From NCBI GenBank assembly GCA_050050115.1, contig JASFUX010000226.1, forward strand, positions 1-5,870: DNA of 5,870 bases, in the 5' to 3' direction. The notes beneath the pieces were generated by a model. It saw only the letters and a list, made by a program, of their open reading frames with translations. It searched no databases and was not told where the DNA came from. The position numbers were made by a program, and so were the translations under genes. The stretch comes from JASFUX01 sp050050115 (GTDB taxonomy: Bacteria; Pseudomonadota; Alphaproteobacteria; Caulobacterales; Maricaulaceae). This document shows, piece by piece, positions 1 to 4,171 of the stretch. Numbering within the stretch: position 1 is the stretch's first letter; each line of letters starts with the position of its first letter.

Positions 1-1
1 G

Positions 2-979
2 ACGCTGCACGACGTAGCGGCGCGCGCCGGGGTTTCCGTCGCTACGGCCTCGCGCTACCTGGCGGGCATCAAGGTCAGCAACAAGAACGCCGACGCGGTG
101 CGCAAAGCGGCCGACGCGCTTGGATATGTGCCGAACATCGCCGCCCGCGCCCTTAAGAGCGATCGCACCCTCACCGTCGGGGTCGTTTTCGATCAACTCT
201 CCGGGCCTCTGGGCACTGAACTCTTGGACGCGCTCGCGTCGGGTCTGGACGAGCACGGATACTGCGTCTTTTTGGCGACGGCGCAGAGCACGGAGGAACG
301 CTTTGACGCCCTCGCCCAGCGATTTCTCGAGCGGCGCGTCGACGCTCTGATGTGCGTGAATGCGATCGGTGAAGGCAAGGCCTTGGCTCGCTACGAGTCT
401 TTGGGAATTCCCGTCATTGCGCTGTTCGGCAAGTCGGGAGGCTACGAGAAGCTGCCGACCATCGCGCCGGTCATCGCCGGCGCGGTGCGCGAGGCCTGCG
501 AGCGCTTGATCGCTCTTGGACACGAAACAATCGGGGTCGTTCGACCGGCGCGACGCAGCCGGCCGATCGAAGGCTTCCGAACGGGAGCCAAACGCGCGGG
601 ACTTACTGTACGGAGCTTCGACTTGCCGGAAGGTCCGTTTGATCCCGTGGGATTGTTGAACACGCTGATGAATGAGACGCAACGCCCGACAGCGATCATC
701 GCTCCGCAATCGGAAGCGACACAGATTTTCGAGGCGGCTGACGCGCTCTCGATCATTGTGCCGCGCATGCTTTCGATCATCGCGATTCGAGACCGGACAC
801 TGCAGATGCCGACGACGCGCCTGCCGCTTTCGATGATTCACCTCAATCCGGCGAAGGTCGGCGTGGTCGCGGCGGAGCTCGTCGTCGAGGCGCTTTTGGA
901 AGGGACCGCGATCAAGGGCGATCGCTCGGTGGAAATGGGCTCCTGGATCGAACGCGGCACGACCGCGGCGCCGTCCTAG
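2..979 (+). CDS. LacI-family transcriptional regulator, 5'-truncated by window edge
   Basis: This is a DNA-binding repressor/activator with a periplasmic-binding-protein-like effector domain, acting in the cytoplasm. The frame is open from the first complete codon at base 2. The visible protein (325 residues) starts TLHDVAARAGVSVATASRYL, the classic LacI helix-turn-helix, so only a start codon and a few residues are missing. The hinge-helix region follows (GYVPNIAARALKSDRT, about residues 41-56). The effector-binding domain starts at LTVGVVFDQ and runs to the C-terminus, with the usual ERLIALGH..IGVV segment about midway. A GTG at 98 is an internal codon, not the start, because translating from it would delete the HTH. 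The gene ends with TAG and converges on the minus-strand cupin operon. Its ligand is unknown; LacI regulators usually sense sugars, but some alphaproteobacterial members sit in aromatic loci. The family call is firm and the target is not known. Confidence 0.95.
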   Translation, partial: TLHDVAARAGVSVATASRYLAGIKVSNKNADAVRKAADALGYVPNIAARALKSDRTLTVGVVFDQLSGPLGTELLDALASGLDEHGYCVFLATAQSTEERFDALAQRFLERRVDALMCVNAIGEGKALARYESLGIPVIALFGKSGGYEKLPTIAPVIAGAVREACERLIALGHETIGVVRPARRSRPIEGFRTGAKRAGLTVRSFDLPEGPFDPVGLLNTLMNETQRPTAIIAPQSEATQIFEAADALSIIVPRMLSIIAIRDRTLQMPTTRLPLSMIHLNPAKVGVVAAELVVEALLEGTAIKGDRSVEMGSWIERGTTAAPS

Positions 980-1034
980 TGATTACCGGCCGCTTCGAGC
1001 GCTTCAGGTCAGAGATGCATCCTTATAAAGATCT

Positions 1035-1193
1035 CTAAGACCGCTCTTTTGAACTTTTCCGAAGGCGCCGCGCGGCGCAGGCGGCGCCTTGCTCCAGGCC
1101 CTCGTAGGTGAGCCAGGGTTCATCTTCGTAGACGAAGCGGGGACTACGCTGCGAGGCTCGCCAACCCGCCGACAGCGAGGCGAAGAAGTTCAT
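1035..1193 (-). pseudogene. Probable N-terminal remnant of an AMP-forming acyl-CoA ligase
   Basis: This 52-codon minus-strand ORF begins 24 bp after the cupin stop codon, in the same direction. It starts MNFFASLSAGWRASQRSPRF and continues with VYEDEPWLTYEGLEQGAACA then ARRLR. The pattern x-x-E-D-x-P-W-L-T-Y-x-x-L-x-x-x-A-x-x-A-A-R-x-L is typical of the first 50 residues of AMP-binding ligases, where a short beta strand and the TY..L segment precede the ALG-V..GDRV region. After RRLR the similarity stops abruptly (KSSKERS, then TAG), and no frame of the remaining 55 bp before the LacI gene continues it. The intact family has about 500 residues, so over 90% is missing. I infer a deletion that joined the ligase start to the 3' side of the LacI gene. 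No strong Shine-Dalgarno is visible before the ATG. It could instead be an unrelated small ORF; the family resemblance rests on about 40 residues read by eye. Confidence 0.5.
1062..1090. terminator. Strong GC stem-loop between convergent genes, possible terminator
   Basis: There is a perfect 10-bp inverted repeat, AAGGCGCCGC (1062-1071) and GCGGCGCCTT (1081-1090), with a 9-base loop. It lies between the 3' ends of the LacI gene (+) and the cupin operon (-), where a bidirectional terminator would be expected. Neither strand has a clear U-tract after the stem, so it is not a textbook intrinsic terminator. It also coincides with the Ala/Arg-rich codons (GAACAARRL) of the ligase remnant and may be a by-product of those codons. 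Confidence 0.35.
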
Positions 1194-1217
1194 CGCCGGG
1201 CCCCGGCGCAGCGCCCC

Positions 1218-1697
1218 TCAACCATGCGCCGGCAGCTCGTCGTCTCCAACATGAACCGGCGAAGCCGACAGAAGCACGAAGGCGATGCGGCACACGTCCG
1301 CGCCTCGATTGATCCAATTGTGGATCGTGCCCTGCTGGACGAGAACGTCGCCCTCCTTGAGGAAGATCTCCTCGCCGTCCTCAAGCTCCATGTAGATCTC
1401 GCCCTTCATCACGACGGCGAAGTCGATCGACAGGGTGCGATGCCGCCGCGGCGCGACGCCCGGCGCATAGTCGATGACGCGGAAGACGGCTCCGTTTTCG
1501 ATCGTCGTGGCGACATGCGCCTGCGACCGGTCGCTCACGCCGTCGTTGGAGGACGGAAAACCTTCGGTGGTCCAGATGAGCGCCGTGTCGCAGCCTTCGC
1601 GAAAAGCAATAGTGCGGCTGGCGGTCTCGTCGATGAGGACGCGAGCGCGACCGTTGATGTCGTGTCCCGTCACCACCCTTCGAACAGAGACAGGCAT
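1218..1697 (-). CDS. Small single-domain cupin protein
   Basis: The 159-residue product has one C-terminal cupin barrel and no signal peptide, so it is cytoplasmic. The N-terminal part (VRRVVTGHDINGRARVLIDE, about 5-24) is a conserved lead-in seen in small cupins of catabolic loci. The barrel spans about residues 70-145: motif 1 is HRTLSIDFAVVMKGEI (86-101), in which His86 stands alone without the second histidine of the canonical HxH. Motif 2 is GDVLVQQGTIHNWIN (116-130), keeping His126 and Asn130 with Gln in place of the usual Pro. The ATG is set by a good Shine-Dalgarno (AGGGGAGG, 6 bases upstream). It lies 42 bp after the FAH-fold gene and is probably co-transcribed with it. It is a clear paralogue of the cupin at 3605-4171. 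Its activity is unknown: metal-dependent isomerase, decarboxylase, dioxygenase-like or sensory roles are all possible. The family is certain and the function is not. Confidence 0.9.
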   Translation of the reverse strand: MPVSVRRVVTGHDINGRARVLIDETASRTIAFREGCDTALIWTTEGFPSSNDGVSDRSQAHVATTIENGAVFRVIDYAPGVAPRRHRTLSIDFAVVMKGEIYMELEDGEEIFLKEGDVLVQQGTIHNWINRGADVCRIAFVLLSASPVHVGDDELPAHG

Positions 1698-1739
1698 GTG
1701 CGCCTCCCCTAGCAGCCCGCTTCTTCTAGTCCCCGGTAC

Positions 1740-2591
1740 TTAGTTCTCAGTATCCGCCCGCACGTGGTTTTTCAGCGTTCCGACCTTGCTGATCTCGACT
1801 TCAACGACATCGCCGGGCTTCAAGAACAGCGGCGGCGAGCGCCGGTAGCCAACTCCTGACGGCGTCCCAGTGACGATGACATCGCCCGCTGACAACGCGG
1901 TGAACGACGAGCAATAGCTCATCACGCGCGGGACAGAGAACAGCATGTTGGAGGTGTCGTCCTCTTGGACAACGTCGCCGTTCAGGATCGTGCGAAGGTG
2001 CAGCGCGCCAGGGTCTTCGATCTCGTCGCGCGTCACCAGCCAGGGACCCAAGGCGCCAGTCTGCGGAAAGTTCTTTCCAGGAATGAATTGCGACGTGTGC
2101 TTTTGCCAATCGCGAACCGACCCGTCGTTGAAGCACGAGTAGCCGGCGACGTGATCGAGCGCGTCGGACTCACTGATGCGCCGTCCCGGTCGGCCTATCA
2201 CGACTGCCAGTTCACCCTCATAGTCGAACGCCTCGCTCTCGATCGGTCGCACGAGAGGTCGGTCGTGACCGGCGAGCGAGTCCGCGAACCTCGCGAAGAT
2301 CTGAGGGTTGTCCGTAAGCGGTGAGTTCGTCTCGACCCTGTGTCCTTCGTAGTTCAGGCCGACGCAGAAGACTTTGTTCGGATTTGGAATAACGGGCGCA
2401 AGCGTGACCTCGCCGAGGTCGCGATCGGCCTCGTTCGCGTCGAGGAAGTCCCGCGCGGCGCCAAGCGCGCCTTGTTCAAGAAGATCGCGCAAATCCACGG
2501 CGCCGAGCCGGCCGTTGAACTCGACGATCCCGCCGTCCTTGACCGCGCCAAATCCCGAGCGGCCGGCGACTTCGTAGCTGACGAGCTTCAT
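1740..2591 (-). CDS. FAH-superfamily hydrolase/isomerase (HpaG / fumarylpyruvate hydrolase type)
   Basis: This 283-residue enzyme of the fumarylacetoacetate hydrolase superfamily has the normal length for the short branch, which includes 2-hydroxyhepta-2,4-diene-1,7-dioate isomerases, acylpyruvate hydrolases and fumarylpyruvate hydrolases. The N-terminal domain covers about residues 1-65 (MKLVSYEVAGRSGFGAV). The catalytic domain starts at PNKVFCVGLNYEGH (71-84; His84 at the usual NYxxH position). Metal ligands are visible as DYEGELAVVIG (Glu125, Glu127) and FNDGSVRDWQ (Asp156), followed by Lys173 in GKNF and the substrate loop TGTPSGVG (241-248). All expected active-site positions are present, so the enzyme should be functional. 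Such enzymes cleave C-C bonds in, or tautomerise, ring-fission 2-oxo/2,4-dioxo acids, using Mg2+ or Mn2+. It is the first gene of the minus-strand arm, with a near-palindromic operator 28 bp upstream of its ATG, and the small cupin follows. Only a weak GGGT Shine-Dalgarno precedes the ATG. The exact substrate cannot be assigned. Confidence 0.92.
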   Translation of the reverse strand: MKLVSYEVAGRSGFGAVKDGGIVEFNGRLGAVDLRDLLEQGALGAARDFLDANEADRDLGEVTLAPVIPNPNKVFCVGLNYEGHRVETNSPLTDNPQIFARFADSLAGHDRPLVRPIESEAFDYEGELAVVIGRPGRRISESDALDHVAGYSCFNDGSVRDWQKHTSQFIPGKNFPQTGALGPWLVTRDEIEDPGALHLRTILNGDVVQEDDTSNMLFSVPRVMSYCSSFTALSAGDVIVTGTPSGVGYRRSPPLFLKPGDVVEVEISKVGTLKNHVRADTEN

Positions 2592-2619
2592 GGCGAGACC
2601 CGACGAATATCAAAACAAT

Positions 2620-2638
2620 TCAGTCAATCGACTGACTT
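2620..2638. promoter_or_regulatory. Operator O1, predicted TetR binding site before the FAH-fold gene
   Basis: The sequence TCAGTCAATCGACTGACTT contains a near-palindrome (2620-2635) in which 7 of 8 base pairs across the dyad match. Seventeen of its 19 bases recur at 3530-3548, ahead of the other operon. It ends 28 bp before the ATG of the minus-strand FAH-fold gene, a normal place for repression around the transcription start. The adjacent TetR-type gene is the simplest candidate binder. A second dyad register centred on CG at 2629/2630 (7 of 8 pairs) makes a LacI-type binder a less likely alternative. Confidence 0.65.
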
Positions 2639-2644
2639 AAATAT

Positions 2645-2673
2645 CATCTAGCGGACTGACGGTTCAGCGTCAA
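2645..2673 (-). promoter_or_regulatory. Candidate promoter for the minus-strand FAH-fold/cupin arm
   Basis: Read on the minus strand there is TTGACG (complement of 2668-2673, 5 of 6 to the sigma-70 -35 box), a 17-base spacer, and TAGATG (complement of 2645-2650, only 3 of 6 to the -10 box). Transcription would begin near 2638, inside operator O1, giving a leader of about 45 bases. The -10 match is poor, so this is tentative. Confidence 0.3.
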
Positions 2674-2702
2674 TATCGGTTAAATCATGGGTATATCGGT
2701 CA
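2673..2702 (+). repeat. Direct repeat ATATCGGTYA with 20-bp spacing
   Basis: ATATCGGTTA (2673-2682) and ATATCGGTCA (2693-2702) are two copies of a 10-mer differing at one base, exactly 20 bp apart start to start (about two helical turns), in the divergent control region. The phasing would suit a protein binding one face of the DNA, but chance cannot be excluded for so short a repeat. Confidence 0.35.
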
Positions 2703-2750
2703 GAACGGAAGCGAAATTTTGTTTTAAGCGACTGAATGCATAAGGTAGCG

Positions 2751-2764
2751 ACACGCAAGCGTGT
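2751..2764. promoter_or_regulatory. Perfect 6-2-6 inverted repeat next to the TetR gene's Shine-Dalgarno
   Basis: ACACGC-AA-GCGTGT is a perfect inverted repeat that ends one base before the AGAAGGA ribosome-binding site of the TetR-type gene. It could be an operator in the regulator's own promoter/leader or a small hairpin modulating translation. It does not resemble the TCAGTCA operator. Confidence 0.35.
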
Positions 2765-2780
2765 AGAAGGACCCGCCATG
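2765..2780 (+). promoter_or_regulatory. Strong Shine-Dalgarno and ATG out of frame with the TetR body
   Basis: AGAAGGA (2765-2771), a 6-base spacer and ATG (2778-2780) form the best translation start in this region. From this ATG the frame reads MNSVTPRSHSI and stops at TGA 2811-2813, which overlaps the TTG (2810-2812) opening the TetR frame. The TTG itself has no Shine-Dalgarno. The site therefore decides whether the gene has an 11-codon coupled leader or a one-base frame error; see the TetR entry. Confidence 0.6.
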
Positions 2781-2809
2781 AACTCCGTCACCCCGCGGTC
2801 GCACTCGAT

Positions 2810-3448
2810 TTGAGCGGCGAGCTGACAAAAGCCAAGCTGCTTCGCGCGGCCTCGGAGGCGTTCGCCGAGCATGGCTTTGAGGGCGCGAGCCTGCGAAAGA
2901 TCCAAGCCGCCGCGGGCGTCAATTCGGCGACCACGCATTATCACTTCGGATCGAAGGCGGCGCTCTACCGCGGCGTGGTGGAAGGCTCGCTCGTGGACAT
3001 CATCCGGGAGCGCGTCCGACGCATGGACGCTGTCGATCACAAGCTACCGCCGAACGAGCGCCTCACCGCTTACATTAACGCCTATATGCGGCCTCATCTG
3101 GAGACGACGCTGCGCCCGGAAGGCCGACACTACGGTCGGATTTTGGCCCGGCTCCTCGTCGAGCCCCGCACGCCCGAGGTCAACGAGGTCTTCGCCGAGC
3201 TCGTCAATCCAGCGCGAAACGAGCTGATCCGCAGATTGGAAAAAGTGTTCCCCTATTGCGGACCCGACCGGCTCGCGCGGGCGGTCGGGCTTATCGTTTC
3301 CGTCATGGCCCAGACGCCAATCGACTCCATCTACGCTCACGTTTCAGGCAAATCGCCGACTGATAACCCCGAAGCGACGATGGAGGCCGCAACGGCCTTC
3401 GCTGTCGCGGGTGTTATAGAGCTGTGCGGCCCGTTCGCGGACGCCTGA
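2810..3448 (+). CDS. TetR-family transcriptional regulator, start uncertain
   Basis: This is a homodimeric DNA-binding repressor with an all-helical effector domain. From the TTG at 2810 the product has 212 residues. The N-terminal HTH lies at about residues 7-53 (LTKAKLLRAASEAFAEHGF, then ASLRKIQAAAGVNSATTHYH and FGSKAALY), a textbook TetR domain. The ligand-binding domain extends from about 65 to the end (MRPHLETTLRPEGRHYGRIL is a central helix) and is too divergent to name a ligand. The TTG leaves only six residues before the HTH and lacks a Shine-Dalgarno. A better start, ATG 2778 with AGAAGGA, is one base out of frame. Adding a single C to the CCCC run at 2791-2794 would give MNSVTPAVALDLSGELTKAK and a normal 223-residue protein. 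The gene sits between two divergent operons that share an operator, so it probably controls both. The family call is firm; the start is open. Confidence 0.9.
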   Translation: MSGELTKAKLLRAASEAFAEHGFEGASLRKIQAAAGVNSATTHYHFGSKAALYRGVVEGSLVDIIRERVRRMDAVDHKLPPNERLTAYINAYMRPHLETTLRPEGRHYGRILARLLVEPRTPEVNEVFAELVNPARNELIRRLEKVFPYCGPDRLARAVGLIVSVMAQTPIDSIYAHVSGKSPTDNPEATMEAATAFAVAGVIELCGPFADA

Positions 3449-3455
3449 TCCAAAC

Positions 3456-3498
3456 GCTGGCGCACGCTTTGAGCGACTAGGAGCGCGGCGGCGCCAGC
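3456..3498 (+). terminator. Long-loop inverted repeat after the TetR gene, possible terminator
   Basis: GCTGGCGC (3456-3463) and GCGCCAGC (3491-3498) form a perfect 8-bp stem around a 27-base loop that starts 7 bases after the TetR stop codon. The downstream bases (AGAACTTTAGC) are only weakly T-rich, and the loop is long for an intrinsic terminator. It may instead be a structural element between the TetR gene and the next promoter. Confidence 0.3.
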
Positions 3499-3529
3499 AG
3501 AACTTTAGCTGCTTTCACAGCCAACTTTC

Positions 3530-3548
3530 TCAGTCAGTTGACTGACTT
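3530..3548. promoter_or_regulatory. Operator O2, predicted TetR binding site before the cupin-fumarylacetoacetase operon
   Basis: TCAGTCAGTTGACTGACTT contains the 7-2-7 perfect inverted repeat TCAGTCA-GT-TGACTGA (3530-3545). It matches operator O1 at 17 of 19 bases. A second 7-2-7 register (AGTCAGT-TG-ACTGACT) overlaps it by two bases. It covers the predicted -35 box TTGACT, so binding would block RNA polymerase. Confidence 0.7.
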
Positions 3549-3566
3549 GCATTCCCGCGGAAGAAT
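3538..3566 (+). promoter_or_regulatory. Predicted sigma-70-type promoter of the cupin-fumarylacetoacetase operon
   Basis: TTGACT (3538-3543, 5 of 6 to TTGACA) is separated by 17 bases from AAGAAT (3561-3566, 4 of 6 to TATAAT). The start would be near 3573, giving a leader of about 32 bases with the GAGAGGGA ribosome-binding site at 3591-3598. The -35 box lies wholly inside operator O2. Confidence 0.5.
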
Positions 3567-3604
3567 AATCCTCGGAAAGTCCGCTGCGATGAGAGGGATG
3601 CGCC

Positions 3605-4171
3605 ATGGCGAACTCGCCGCCCGAGCCGGACGGAGGCGCTGTTGCGGGGTTGCCGGCGGTCCGTCGGATCGTCACCGCGACCAATCCAGAAGGCCGCTCC
3701 TACATCGCCGAAGACGGCCCGGCGCCGCACGTGATCACGGTCGAAGAACGTCCCGGATACCGCAACACCAACCTCTGGCGGGTGCTTGGACGGATCGACG
3801 AGCCGGACACGACCGCCGATCAACGCGGCGTCCTGCCGCCCAACGGCGGCGTCGTGGTCCGTACGGTCGACTTCCCGCCGATGGCCGCGTCCGAGGAAGA
3901 AAGAAAGCGCGGGGCCGCCGCGGTTTTCTCAAAGATGTTTCCCGACGCCAGTCACGATGCGGACAGCAAGCGATCTCCCGGCATGCACACCACTGACACG
4001 GTCGATTTTGCGGTGTTGCTCGAAGGAGAGGTCGTCGCCGTGCTGGACGACGACGAAACCGTCATGCGCGCCGGCGACGTGCTCATCCAGCGAGGGACGA
4101 GTCACGCCTGGGAAAACCGAACTCAAAAGATGGCCCGGATGCTCTTTGTACTTTGCGACGCGGAGCGCTAG
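3605..4171 (+). CDS. Cupin-domain protein, first gene of the fumarylacetoacetase operon
   Basis: The 188-residue cytoplasmic cupin has a start fixed by GAGAGGGA six bases before the ATG. The N-terminal lead-in (VRRIVTATNPEGRSYIAEDG, about 19-38) and the barrel match the minus-strand cupin (1218-1697) along most of their length, showing that they are paralogues. Motif 1 is MHTTDTVDFAVLLEGEVV (127-144), with a single His128 and acidic residues in place of the second histidine. Motif 2 is GDVLIQRGTSHAWEN (157-171), retaining His167 and Asn171. This copy is about 30 residues longer, mostly in the region 60-125 between lead-in and barrel (including the Lys/Glu-rich EEERKRG at 98-103). Its stop codon abuts the fumarylacetoacetase ATG, so the two are translationally coupled and presumably act in one pathway. 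An enzymatic role (isomerase/decarboxylase-like) or a substrate-binding role is possible; none can be proven from sequence. Confidence 0.92.
   Translation: MANSPPEPDGGAVAGLPAVRRIVTATNPEGRSYIAEDGPAPHVITVEERPGYRNTNLWRVLGRIDEPDTTADQRGVLPPNGGVVVRTVDFPPMAASEEERKRGAAAVFSKMFPDASHDADSKRSPGMHTTDTVDFAVLLEGEVVAVLDDDETVMRAGDVLIQRGTSHAWENRTQKMARMLFVLCDAER

Larger units (their letters stand above)
980..1217. other. Convergent intergenic region with remnant ORF
   Basis: This gap separates the stop of the LacI-type gene from the stop of the minus-strand cupin. It holds the truncated ligase ORF and the 10-bp stem-loop described separately. The part nearest the LacI gene (about 980-1060) is visibly less GC-rich and carries no recognisable coding signal, tRNA or repeat. 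A long plus-strand open frame that begins here is antisense to the cupin and is not considered a gene. Confidence 0.6.

Noticed and set aside
98..979. GTG at 98 as the start of the LacI-type gene
   Set aside because: The frame is open to the window edge and the upstream codons encode the conserved helix-turn-helix, so the gene starts outside the window.
1089..1712. 207-codon plus-strand open frame
   Set aside because: It lies antisense to the cupin at 1218-1697, has an Arg/Asp-rich low-information translation, and shows no family pattern. The minus-strand cupin has clear motifs and a Shine-Dalgarno.
2622..2627. TTGACT on the minus strand inside O1 as a -35 box mirroring O2
   Set aside because: No acceptable -10 hexamer lies 15-19 bases downstream; the 17-base position reads GTCGGG.
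2340..2651. Plus-strand open frame antisense to the FAH-fold gene
   Set aside because: It is a shadow of the GC-rich codon pattern; the opposite strand encodes a complete enzyme with active-site motifs.
3538..3996. 152-codon plus-strand open frame overlapping the second cupin
   Set aside because: It is Arg-rich, out of frame with the cupin, begins inside the operator, and has no family resemblance.
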